From positions 1-8,038 of the forward strand of contig DAOVMP010000013.1 in NCBI GenBank assembly GCA_030630695.1: a stretch of DNA of 8,038 bases, read 5' to 3'. A program made the translations under genes and the position numbers. Positions 1 to 5,778 of the stretch are shown piece by piece. This DNA is from Candidatus Woesearchaeota archaeon (lineage in GTDB: Archaea > Nanobdellota > Nanobdellia > Woesearchaeales > ARS49). Numbering within the stretch: position 1 is the first letter of the stretch; each line of letters starts with the position of its first letter. The notes under the pieces were generated by a model, which had not been told where the DNA came from, searched no databases, and worked only from the letters and a program-made list of their open reading frames with translations.

Positions 1-1
1 A

Positions 2-787
2 ATTTTAGGTTTAGAATTAAAAGATTCGGATATTAAGAGATTATTAGAAATGGCTCGTTTTAATTTTAAAAATCCTGTTGTTGAAATCCCTTGTTTTAGA
101 AATGATATTATGCATTCTGTTGATATTATTGAGGATGTTGGTATTATGTATGGATTTAATAATATTGAAGCATCTCCTTTGTCTACTTATTCTGTTGGAG
201 AAACTTTTGATTTACAGGAGGATGTTGATAAGTTAAGGGATATTGTTACCGGTTTGGGTTATCAAGAGATTTTAAGCTCGATTCTGACTTCTAAAGAGGT
301 TTTGGTTGATAGGATGAATCTTAAGAGGGGCGTGGATATTGTTGAGATTAATAATCCTATGTCTGCTGGTTTTTCTGTTTTAAGATCTTGGTTATTGCCT
401 GGTTTAATGGATGTTTTAATGCATAACAAGCATGTTGATTTTCCTCAGAAGATTTTTGAGCAGGGTTTAATTAATATACGTAATAATGATATTGTTAGTG
501 ATGATGAACATATTGCGGGTGTTTCTACTCATATTAATTCTAGTTTTACAGAAGCAAGGCAGTCAATTGATGTGGTTTTAAGAGTTTGTGGTGTTGAAGC
601 AAGTTATGAAGATTTTGATCACAACTCGTTTATCTCAGGAAGAGCAGCAAAGGTAATTGTAAATAATAAAGAAATTGGTTTTGTTGGAGAAGTTCACCCG
701 TTTGTTCTAAACGCCTGGGGCCTTGACATGCCAGTTGCCGGTTTTGAGTTAAATTTGTCAGAATTATTTAAAATAATAAAACACTAG
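2..787 (+). CDS. pheT: Phenylalanyl-tRNA synthetase beta subunit, C-terminal part (5' end outside window)
   Basis: Beta subunit of the cytoplasmic (alpha-beta)2 enzyme that charges tRNA-Phe. The frame is open from base 2, so the gene begins left of the window; the internal ATG at 50 is not its start. 261 residues are visible. The first ~60 are the end of the B5 domain, with the typical IPCFRNDIMH and VDIIEDVGIMYGFNNIE stretches. The rest is the catalytic-core-like domain, with NNPMSAGFSVLRSWLLPGLM near the middle and GFVGEVHPFVLNAWGL near the end. It stops there, without the C-terminal ferredoxin-like anticodon-binding domain of bacterial PheT, as expected for the archaeal/eukaryotic type. 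Codon style shifts in the last ~190 bases from NNT/NNG-rich to more NNA/NNC. It converges on rpl14e. Identity is firm; the full length cannot be seen. Confidence 0.95.
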   Translation: MLGLELKDSDIKRLLEMARFNFKNPVVEIPCFRNDIMHSVDIIEDVGIMYGFNNIEASPLSTYSVGETFDLQEDVDKLRDIVTGLGYQEILSSILTSKEVLVDRMNLKRGVDIVEINNPMSAGFSVLRSWLLPGLMDVLMHNKHVDFPQKIFEQGLINIRNNDIVSDDEHIAGVSTHINSSFTEARQSIDVVLRVCGVEASYEDFDHNSFISGRAAKVIVNNKEIGFVGEVHPFVLNAWGLDMPVAGFELNLSELFKIIKH

Positions 788-801
788 AAAAATCAAAGAT
801 T

Positions 802-827
802 CACAAGAAAAGCAAAGCTTTTCTGTG
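802..827. terminator. Intergenic hairpin 1 after pheT
   Basis: Perfect 8-bp stem AGAAAAGC (806-813) / GCTTTTCT (817-824) with an AAA loop. CAC (802-804) and GTG (825-827) extend it past a single bulged base. It starts 15 bases after the pheT stop, between convergent genes. The dyad is directly visible. A role in 3'-end formation or transcript protection is inferred, because archaeal termination depends mainly on T-tracts. Confidence 0.45.
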
Positions 828-850
828 CCCCTTGAGCAAAGCTCTCTGGG
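828..850. repeat. Intergenic hairpin 2, same GCAAAGC core as hairpin 1
   Basis: A weaker dyad: GAGC (834-837) / GCTC (841-844) around an AAA loop, with CCC (828-830) facing GGG (848-850) across a mismatched middle. The seven-base core GCAAAGC occurs in both hairpins (812-818 and 836-842). The two therefore form a tandem pair, possibly from duplication. Function unknown. Confidence 0.4.
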
Positions 851-873
851 TAAAAAAAGAAATTATTTCTTTT
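851..873 (-). terminator. T-tract and AT dyad at the 3' end of rpl14e
   Basis: Read on the minus strand, the seven As at 852-858 become a T7 tract starting a few bases past the rpl14e stop (863-865). This matches the oligo-T signals at which archaeal RNA polymerase terminates. A 9-bp dyad, AAAAGAAAT (855-863) / ATTTCTTTT (865-873), spans the stop codon. The T-tract is seen; the terminator call is an inference. Confidence 0.5.
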
Positions 874-1249
874 CTGGCGCTTTCTCGGCATTAGTTGCTC
901 CCTTTGTTGTCCCTTTCACAACTTTCTTTGCTTTCTTCTCTGCCGGAGTTTCTTTCTTAGCCAACTTGCTTCTTCTTAGCTTTCTTGGTCTTACTGTTTT
1001 CTTTTTTGGTTTTGTTTCTCTTGTTTCAAGACTTATTTTCTTTAAAGCTGTTTTAACTTCATCATGGCTTGCGCCTTTTTTAATATTAATTTTGTCATCA
1101 AGAGGTTCTAGATGTGCTAGATTGCATTTTCTTCTTCTTGTTTCGCCGTCTATCATTACATATTGTCCTTTTAGAATATCAACTATTATGCATTTTTTGT
1201 TTGCATCTCTTCCTGCGATTTTAACACAAATTCTTCCAACTTCAATCAT
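863..1249 (-). CDS. rpl14e: Ribosomal protein L14e (eL14) with a long basic tail
   Basis: Protein of the large ribosomal subunit, found in archaea and eukaryotes. The SH3-like KOW-type core is at residues 1-~55, with the family's opening MIEVGRICVKIAGRDA, then KKCIIVDI and the RRRKCNLAHLEPL segment. I chose the ATG at 1249 because the canonical N-terminus begins there and a GGAGG Shine-Dalgarno (plus-strand 1257-1261) lies 7 bases upstream; an upstream in-frame ATG at 1270 would add seven residues before the ribosome site. The protein has 128 residues. From about residue 80 it is almost entirely Lys, Arg, Ala, Thr and Pro, unusually long for an archaeal L14e and probably disordered. It follows rpl34e by 44 bases in an apparent two-gene operon; cmk and cbf5, common neighbours in other archaea, are absent here. 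Confidence 0.93.
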   Translation of the reverse strand: MIEVGRICVKIAGRDANKKCIIVDILKGQYVMIDGETRRRKCNLAHLEPLDDKINIKKGASHDEVKTALKKISLETRETKPKKKTVRPRKLRRSKLAKKETPAEKKAKKVVKGTTKGATNAEKAPEKK

Positions 1250-1261
1250 TTTATTTCCTCC
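1250..1261 (-). promoter_or_regulatory. Strong Shine-Dalgarno of rpl14e
   Basis: On the minus strand, GGAGG (plus-strand 1257-1261) is followed by seven bases and the ATG at 1249. This is one of the clearest ribosome-binding sites in the window and decides the rpl14e start. Its presence inside an operon contrasts with the leaderless first genes nearby. Confidence 0.8.
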
Positions 1262-1293
1262 TTCTTCCAATCATTTAGTAGCAGTTACCTATT

Positions 1294-1569
1294 CTACTTG
1301 GAAGTAGCTCTTGTTTGTCCTATGATTTTCTTTCGTGTGCATTTAGAACAAAGCTTTCCGCCGTATGGGCGTTCAGGCCTTTTTTTGGTTTTTGGCATGT
1401 TCTGCATCTTGTAAGGCCGTTCACGTGGAACTCCTTTTAGATAAGCTCCGCAGTCTGCGCACTGTGCTTTTCCTGGCTTTCTTTTTAGATAGACTTTTTT
1501 TGTTTTTCCGCCAGGTGTTTTTTTAAACACTCTTCTGAATGTTCTTGATCTTTTCTTGCCTTCAACCAT
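1294..1569 (-). CDS. rpl34e: Ribosomal protein L34e (eL34)
   Basis: Zinc-binding protein of the archaeal/eukaryotic large ribosomal subunit, 91 residues, a normal length for archaea. The N-terminal half is highly basic (KKRSRTFRRVFKKTPGGKT). The zinc site is formed by two CxxC pairs, C37/C40 (CADC) and C74/C77 (CSKC). RERPY near residue 50 and RPYGG near 67 are typical. It is first in a two-gene unit with rpl14e. The start at 1569 is favoured because a minus-strand TATA box (plus-strand 1591-1600) is centred about 26 bases upstream, so the transcript should begin at or next to the ATG. It is divergent from iscS. Confidence 0.95.
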   Translation of the reverse strand: MVEGKKRSRTFRRVFKKTPGGKTKKVYLKRKPGKAQCADCGAYLKGVPRERPYKMQNMPKTKKRPERPYGGKLCSKCTRKKIIGQTRATSK

Positions 1570-1590
1570 GGGTTATAGGATTAATAGTTG

Positions 1591-1607
1591 GTTTAAAAAG
1601 CTTTCGT
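1591..1607 (-). promoter_or_regulatory. TATA box and BRE-like element of the rpl34e-rpl14e unit
   Basis: The minus-strand sequence is ACGAAAG followed by CTTTTTAAAC: a purine-rich BRE-like stretch, then a TATA-like box. The box centre lies about 26 bases from the rpl34e ATG, the usual TATA-to-start distance in archaea, which implies a leaderless mRNA. Confidence 0.65.
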
Positions 1608-1634
1608 ACACTTATAGAGGAATGCCTACATAAC

Positions 1635-1644
1635 CTTTATAAAC
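1635..1644 (+). promoter_or_regulatory. TATA box of the iscS-iscU-thiI-ttuA operon
   Basis: CTTTATAAAC, a near-consensus archaeal TATA box, is centred about 27 bases before the iscS ATG at 1666. Transcription should start at or within a base or two of the ATG. No Shine-Dalgarno lies in front of iscS, consistent with leaderless initiation. I see no other TATA box inside the operon, whose genes all overlap. Confidence 0.7.
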
Positions 1645-1665
1645 TCATGGAAGCTAAAATTCTAT

Positions 1666-2808
1666 ATGAAAAAAGTCTATCTAGATAATGCCGCAACTAC
1701 ACAAGTAGCTAAAGAAGTAGTTGAAGTTATGCAGCCTTATTTTTTAGAAAAATATGGTAATGCTTCTTGTCTGCACTCTTGGGGGCAGGAAGCAAGAGAT
1801 GCTGTTGAACAGTCAAGAAAGGTTATTGCTGAAAAGATAAATGCAGAACCTGAAGAAATAATTTTTACTGGCGGAGGTTCTGAATCTAATAATTTGGCAA
1901 TTAAAGGAACTGCTTTTCAATTAAAAGATAAGGGAAATCATATTATTACTTCTGAATTTGAGCATCCTGCTGTTTTAAATATTTGCAAAGCTTTGGGAAA
2001 AAAAGGTTTTGAAGTTACTTATGTTGCTATTGACAAAAACGGTTTTGTTAATCTAGAGCAATTAAAAAATTCTATTACAAATAAAACTGTTTTAGTTTCG
2101 ATAATGCATGCAAATAATGAAATAGGAACAATACAAAACATAAATGAGATAGGAAACATTTGCAAAGAAAATAATATTGTGTTTCATACTGATGCTGTTC
2201 AGTCTTTTGCTAAAGTTCCTATTGATGTTAAAAAAGAAAATATAACCTTAGCTTCTTTTTCAGCTCATAAACTGCACGGCCCTAAAGGAATTGGGGCATT
2301 ATACATAAAAAAAGCCACAAAACTGAAAAAACAGATTGATGGCGGACATCAAGAGTTTAATCAAAGGTCTGGAACAGAAAATGTTCCTGGAATTATTGGT
2401 TTTGCAAAAGCTGTTGAAGTGATAACTGAAAAGAATATTGAAAATATTACTGAATTTCGTAATTATCTTATCAATGAATTATTAAAAATCAAAGGAACAG
2501 CTCTTAATGGCAGTCAGGACAATCGATTATGTAATAATGTCAGCATTTCTTTTAAAAATGTTGAAGGAGAATCAATTTTATTGTCTTTGGATGACAAAGG
2601 AGTTGCAGTTACAACTTCTTCTGCTTGTACTTCTTCTAAATTAGAGTCAAGTCATGTGTTAAAAGCAATTGGTTTAAAATCAGAAGACGCACACGGCACT
2701 ATAAGATTTACTTTAAGCAAATACACAACTAAAGAAGAATTAGACTACACAATTGAATCTGTTAGAGGAATCATTAAAAAATTAAGAGGTATTTCTCCTT
2801 TAAAATGA
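1666..2808 (+). CDS. iscS: Cysteine desulfurase, IscS/NifS type (class V aminotransferase fold)
   Basis: PLP enzyme that removes sulfur from L-cysteine, giving alanine and an enzyme-bound persulfide for Fe-S assembly and tRNA thiolation. It has 380 residues, within the usual range. Visible motifs: YLDNAATT near the N-terminus; TGGGSESNN (68-76); EFEHPAV with H100; the PLP-binding segment HTDAVQS (D176, Q179); the Schiff-base lysine K202 in SAHKLHGPKGIG; RSGTEN (234-239); and catalytic C321 in TTSSACTSSKLE on the longer group I active-site loop. Group I enzymes work with IscU scaffolds, and iscU follows directly with a 4-base ATGA overlap. As first gene of a thiolation operon, it probably supplies sulfur to IscU and to the thiolase. 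Confidence 0.96.
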   Translation: MKKVYLDNAATTQVAKEVVEVMQPYFLEKYGNASCLHSWGQEARDAVEQSRKVIAEKINAEPEEIIFTGGGSESNNLAIKGTAFQLKDKGNHIITSEFEHPAVLNICKALGKKGFEVTYVAIDKNGFVNLEQLKNSITNKTVLVSIMHANNEIGTIQNINEIGNICKENNIVFHTDAVQSFAKVPIDVKKENITLASFSAHKLHGPKGIGALYIKKATKLKKQIDGGHQEFNQRSGTENVPGIIGFAKAVEVITEKNIENITEFRNYLINELLKIKGTALNGSQDNRLCNNVSISFKNVEGESILLSLDDKGVAVTTSSACTSSKLESSHVLKAIGLKSEDAHGTIRFTLSKYTTKEELDYTIESVRGIIKKLRGISPLK

Positions 2809-3179
2809 GTTTTAAATATTCTGATGAGGTTTTAAAGCGCTTTCGTAATCCTGTAAATGCAGGTAAAATAGAAAATCCTGGCGGTGTAGGTGTAGTTGGC
2901 AATAGAAATTGTGGAGATGTAATGCATTTATACCTTAAAGTTGAAAATAATGTGATAAAAGATGTTAAATTTGAAACATTGGGCTGTGCAGCGGCTTTGG
3001 CTTTTTCAGATTTATTATGTGATATTGCAAAAAATAAAACAATTGAGCAAGCATTAAAAATAACAAAAGATGAGTTGGTCAAAGAGTTAGGTGGCGTTCC
3101 TGCACCTAAATTGCATTGTTCCTTATTAGCTGTTGATGCATTACATAAAGCAATTGAGGATTTTCAAAAGAAAAAATGA
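2805..3179 (+). CDS. iscU: Fe-S cluster assembly scaffold IscU (NifU N-terminal family)
   Basis: Scaffold on which Fe-S clusters are built from IscS persulfide and iron. It has 124 residues, normal for IscU. The three ligand cysteines are present: C36 in NRNCGDVM (with the conserved Asp at 38), C61 in GCAAALAF, and C105 in KLHCSLLA. The N-terminal YSDEVLKRFRNPVNAG is typical. The usual GCGSAIAS is GCAAALAF here, and there is an extra Cys at 72. The ATG overlaps the iscS stop (ATGA at 2805-2808), with GAGGT at 2786-2790 about 14 bases upstream, suggesting translational coupling. In this operon its likely client is the Fe-S-type thiolase two genes downstream (inference). Confidence 0.95.
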   Translation: MSFKYSDEVLKRFRNPVNAGKIENPGGVGVVGNRNCGDVMHLYLKVENNVIKDVKFETLGCAAALAFSDLLCDIAKNKTIEQALKITKDELVKELGGVPAPKLHCSLLAVDALHKAIEDFQKKK

Positions 3180-4027
3180 GTTCTATCATTGTCCGATACT
3201 CTGAAATCGGACTTAAAGGAAAAAATAGAATTATGTTTGAGCGAAAATTAATTAATAATATAAGATCCTGCTTAGATAGGAATAAAATTAAGTTTACAAG
3301 CATACGAAAACCCCATGGAAGAATATTAATTTTTGGGATTAATGATTGCAAGCAATTAAATTGTGTTTTTGGTATAAGTTCTTTTTCAAAAGCAGTTAAT
3401 GTTGGCTTTAATATGGATGAAATAAAGCAAAAAGCATTAGATTTGGTAAAAGAAGGTATAACAAATAAATCTTTTTGTGTAAAATGTCAGAGATTAGACA
3501 AAAATTTTCCTGTTAAATCTCCAGATTTCATGAGAGATCTTGGTTCTTTTATACAATATCATACAAAAGCAAATGTTAATTTGAAAAATCCCGATGTAAT
3601 TCTATACGCGGAAATTATCGACGGAGATGTTTACTTATTTACAGAGAAAATAAGAGGTCCAGGAGGTCTTCCAGTAGGTGTTGAAGGAAATGTTATTGTA
3701 ATAGTTGAAGATGAATCTTCTCTATTATCCTCTCTTCTTATGTTAAAACGTGGCTGTAATGTTTTTTGTGTTGCAAAAGAAAAACACAGTATAGATTTAT
3801 TGTCAAAGTATGTATATGGTTCTAAAGTCGAGCTTAAAATCTTAAAAAGCGATAAAGAAATTAAAGATTTTGCAAAAGAAAAGCGATCAAAAGCAATTAT
3901 TGTGAATGATACTTTAGATTCTATTCAAGAACGCCCTTATACTCTTCCAATCTATCGCCCACTCTCTACATTTAATGAAAAACAAATCGAGGAAAAGCTA
4001 AATGAGTTCAGAAAACGAGTTTGTTAA
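3176..4027 (+). CDS. thiI: ThiI-like THUMP protein with a degenerate PP-loop domain
   Basis: Related to ThiI, which makes 4-thiouridine at tRNA position 8. 283 residues. The N-terminal ferredoxin-like region (1-~70) opens with IIVRYSEIGLKGKNR. The THUMP domain (~75-165) keeps the LDKNFPVKSPDF and VNLKNPDVILYAEI patterns. GGLPVGVEG (163-171) marks the normal entry to the ATPase domain. There the SGGxDS PP-loop is missing: VIVIVEDESSLLSSLLMLKRG (173-193, split by no gap) sits where ThiI has an ATP-binding loop. A short remnant with LPIYRPL (257-263) follows, and there is no rhodanese domain. So it has RNA-binding parts but probably no adenylation activity. Eight cysteines, including C101xxC104 in THUMP. 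It overlaps iscU by ATGA, has GAGGA at 3156-3160, and overlaps the next gene by 26 bases. Decayed pseudogene is the alternative, but the frame is intact. Confidence 0.85.
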   Translation: MSSIIVRYSEIGLKGKNRIMFERKLINNIRSCLDRNKIKFTSIRKPHGRILIFGINDCKQLNCVFGISSFSKAVNVGFNMDEIKQKALDLVKEGITNKSFCVKCQRLDKNFPVKSPDFMRDLGSFIQYHTKANVNLKNPDVILYAEIIDGDVYLFTEKIRGPGGLPVGVEGNVIVIVEDESSLLSSLLMLKRGCNVFCVAKEKHSIDLLSKYVYGSKVELKILKSDKEIKDFAKEKRSKAIIVNDTLDSIQERPYTLPIYRPLSTFNEKQIEEKLNEFRKRVC

Positions 4028-4868
4028 GGATTTTGAAAACAAAATTACAGATACGATTAAGGAGTTTGATTTAATCAGTCCAAAAGATAAACTATTAGTA
4101 GCTGTTTCAGGTGGTAAAGATTCAACAGCAGTTCTTTACGTTCTAAAAAAGCTCGGTTATAAAGTTGAAGCATTAACAATTGATGTGATAATCGGTAAAT
4201 ATACTGAAGAAAACCTGAAAAATATTCAAGAGTTCTGTAAAACACAGGATATTAAACTTCATACTGTATCCTTTAGAGAAGCGTATGGTGCTGCTTTGTG
4301 TCACATAGTAGATTTGATTAAATCTAGGGGTTGGAATTTGCAGTCTTGTACTGTTTGCGGAGTTTTAAGACGATACTTGGTTAATTTATACACTAGAAAA
4401 TTAGGTGCAACAAAAGTTGTTACAGGTCATAATTTAGATGATGAAGCTCAGGCATTCATGATGAACTTGTTAAAAAACAAGCAGGAAATGAATGCAAGAC
4501 TTGGATCTGCGCCAGGATTGATTAAAGATTCAAAATTTGTTCCTAGAATAAAACCTTTATACTTAACTAGTGAGAAAGATGTTGAAAAGTATTCAAAAAT
4601 AATGAATTTTCCTGTAAAGTATGGCCGATGCCCTTGTGCAGTTGATGCTTACAGAAATTATATTAGAAATATGTTAAATGATTTAGAAAAAGATTACAAA
4701 AACATTAAAGAAAACATAATCGATTACCTTCTAAAAACACTTCCAGACTTAAAAGCGAAATTCAAAACAGATAAAAAATTAAATGCTTGTAAAGAGTGTA
4801 AAGAACCTTCAAGATCAGAAGTCTGCAGAACTTGTCAAATCTTAGCGTTTGTAAAGAAGCCGAGTTGA
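4002..4868 (+). CDS. ttuA: TtuA/NcsA-family tRNA thiolase lacking the N-terminal zinc finger
   Basis: PP-loop tRNA 2-thiolation enzyme of the TtuA/NcsA/Ncs6 (CTU1) family, which adenylates a uridine and swaps oxygen for sulfur using a [4Fe-4S] cluster. 288 residues. Visible: PP-loop VAVSGGKDS with SGGKDS at 36-41; cluster cysteines C116 and C119 (SCTVCG) and C210 in GRCPCA, with C212 as an extra; GHNLDDEAQ (142-150); RNYIRNMLNDLE near 220; C-terminal zinc finger C263/C266/C275/C278. Family members usually start with another Cys/His zinc finger, and this one does not: an in-frame TAA (3999-4001) abuts the ATG, so it cannot be extended upstream. GAGGA at 3989-3993 gives a well-spaced ribosome site. 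Whether the target is U34, U54 or U8 cannot be read from sequence. Confidence 0.9.
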   Translation: MSSENEFVKDFENKITDTIKEFDLISPKDKLLVAVSGGKDSTAVLYVLKKLGYKVEALTIDVIIGKYTEENLKNIQEFCKTQDIKLHTVSFREAYGAALCHIVDLIKSRGWNLQSCTVCGVLRRYLVNLYTRKLGATKVVTGHNLDDEAQAFMMNLLKNKQEMNARLGSAPGLIKDSKFVPRIKPLYLTSEKDVEKYSKIMNFPVKYGRCPCAVDAYRNYIRNMLNDLEKDYKNIKENIIDYLLKTLPDLKAKFKTDKKLNACKECKEPSRSEVCRTCQILAFVKKPS

Positions 4869-4874
4869 GTGAAG

Positions 4875-4884
4875 CTTTATAAGG
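4875..4884 (+). promoter_or_regulatory. TATA box of the aldose epimerase gene
   Basis: CTTTATAAGG is centred about 37 bases before the ATG at 4917, in the 48-base gap after the thiolase gene. It predicts a start near 4905 and a short leader of about 12 bases without a clear Shine-Dalgarno. This makes the epimerase a separate unit, not the fifth gene of the sulfur operon. Confidence 0.6.
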
Positions 4885-4916
4885 TTAGAACACATCTAAT
4901 AATATAAGAAATTAAA

Positions 4917-5777
4917 ATGTCAAACCAAATTAATTTAAGAGACAGAGACCTTAGTGCAAGGGTAAATCCAGAGAATGGACAGTTAGTTAGTCTTAGCTTA
5001 GGCATAGTAGATTTTTTTCACAATGGCGGCAGTCCTACTTGGCAAGGAAATGGTTGGAGTAATTCTGAGATTGTTCCGTTTCCAGTGTTTGGGCCTGTAA
5101 AAGATTATCGAGTAAAAGTTGGAGATCAAGAATTTTCGTTAGATCAACATGGAATCGCAAGACATACATCCCCGCTTCCGTTTATTGTTCAATCAACTGG
5201 CGAAAATTATGTAATTCTATTACAAGAATATGATGGAAAAGATATAGTTAACTCCAAATTTAAACCAGATAGTGGAAGGCCCGAGAGAGTAAAATGGCTT
5301 CCCTATACACTTGAAAAAAGTTTCAGACTTATAGAAGATTCCTTACTTTGTGAATTAACTATTACTAATCAATCAAAAGTCGAGATGCCTTATATGATTG
5401 CATGGCATCCCGCGTTTAATGTTTTGGGTTTTATTAAAAATAATGTTTTTCTTGATGAGGCCGGAAAAGAATTAGTAAGTTTAGAACAAGTTATTAAAGC
5501 TTCTCAAGGTCCAAAAGCAGCTCTTGCTCTTGAAGGAATAAATTTCATTAAATATCAAGATAGAAAATCAAGTTTAGGGGTAAATGTTTCGAGTAATGAT
5601 TATTCAAATGTTATACTTTGGAGTCCTGGCAGAGATGCAGGAATGGTGTGTATTGAACATACAAGTCAATTACCGGTTATTAAAGGCCAAAATTATTTTT
5701 CTGAATCTAAAAAGTTTGAAAGATTGGCTCCAGGAGAGAAACGAAGTTATAAAATTAAAGTAAAACCTTTTAAATAA
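4917..5777 (+). CDS. Aldose 1-epimerase-family protein (mutarotase fold)
   Basis: Probable sugar mutarotase, interconverting alpha and beta anomers of an aldose, in the GalM/LacX/YeaD group. 286 residues with no signal peptide, so cytoplasmic. Expected catalytic elements are present: H78 and R82 in DQHGIAR, H164 in AWHPAF, and the general-base glutamate E247 in VCIEHTS. The FPVFGPVKDYRV region and the C-terminal LAPGEKRSYKI, which resembles the LxPGE end of such proteins, also fit. At under 300 residues it is closer to the LacX/YeaD subgroup than to GalM, so the substrate could be a free or phosphorylated hexose. No sugar pathway genes are nearby. It converges on the RsuA-family gene with one base between stops. 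Confidence 0.85.
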   Translation: MSNQINLRDRDLSARVNPENGQLVSLSLGIVDFFHNGGSPTWQGNGWSNSEIVPFPVFGPVKDYRVKVGDQEFSLDQHGIARHTSPLPFIVQSTGENYVILLQEYDGKDIVNSKFKPDSGRPERVKWLPYTLEKSFRLIEDSLLCELTITNQSKVEMPYMIAWHPAFNVLGFIKNNVFLDEAGKELVSLEQVIKASQGPKAALALEGINFIKYQDRKSSLGVNVSSNDYSNVILWSPGRDAGMVCIEHTSQLPVIKGQNYFSESKKFERLAPGEKRSYKIKVKPFK

Positions 5778-5778
5778 A

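Noticed and set aside
50..787. A complete small gene starting at ATG 50
   Set aside because: The same frame is open to base 2 and encodes the preceding part of the PheT B5 domain, so 50 is an internal Met.
825..1307. Plus-strand open frame encoding a hydrophobic, Phe/Leu-rich 160-residue sequence that looks like a membrane protein
   Set aside because: It lies antisense over rpl14e; the Lys-rich tail (AAA/AAG codons) reads as TTT/CTT on the other strand, giving false hydrophobicity.
2774..3082. Minus-strand open frame opposite the iscS/iscU junction
   Set aside because: It covers the conserved IscU coding frame and shows no recognisable motif or promoter.
3106..3351. Minus-strand open frame opposite the iscU/thiI junction
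   Set aside because: Shadow of conserved IscU and ThiI N-terminal sequence; no family resemblance.
3176..4027. Reading the thiI-like gene as a frameshifted, broken ThiI continuing into the next gene
   Set aside because: The downstream gene is a different PP-loop family (TtuA/NcsA, with its own cluster cysteines and C-terminal finger) in another frame, and the ThiI remnant ends with its own LPIYRPL segment, so the two are not halves of one ThiI.
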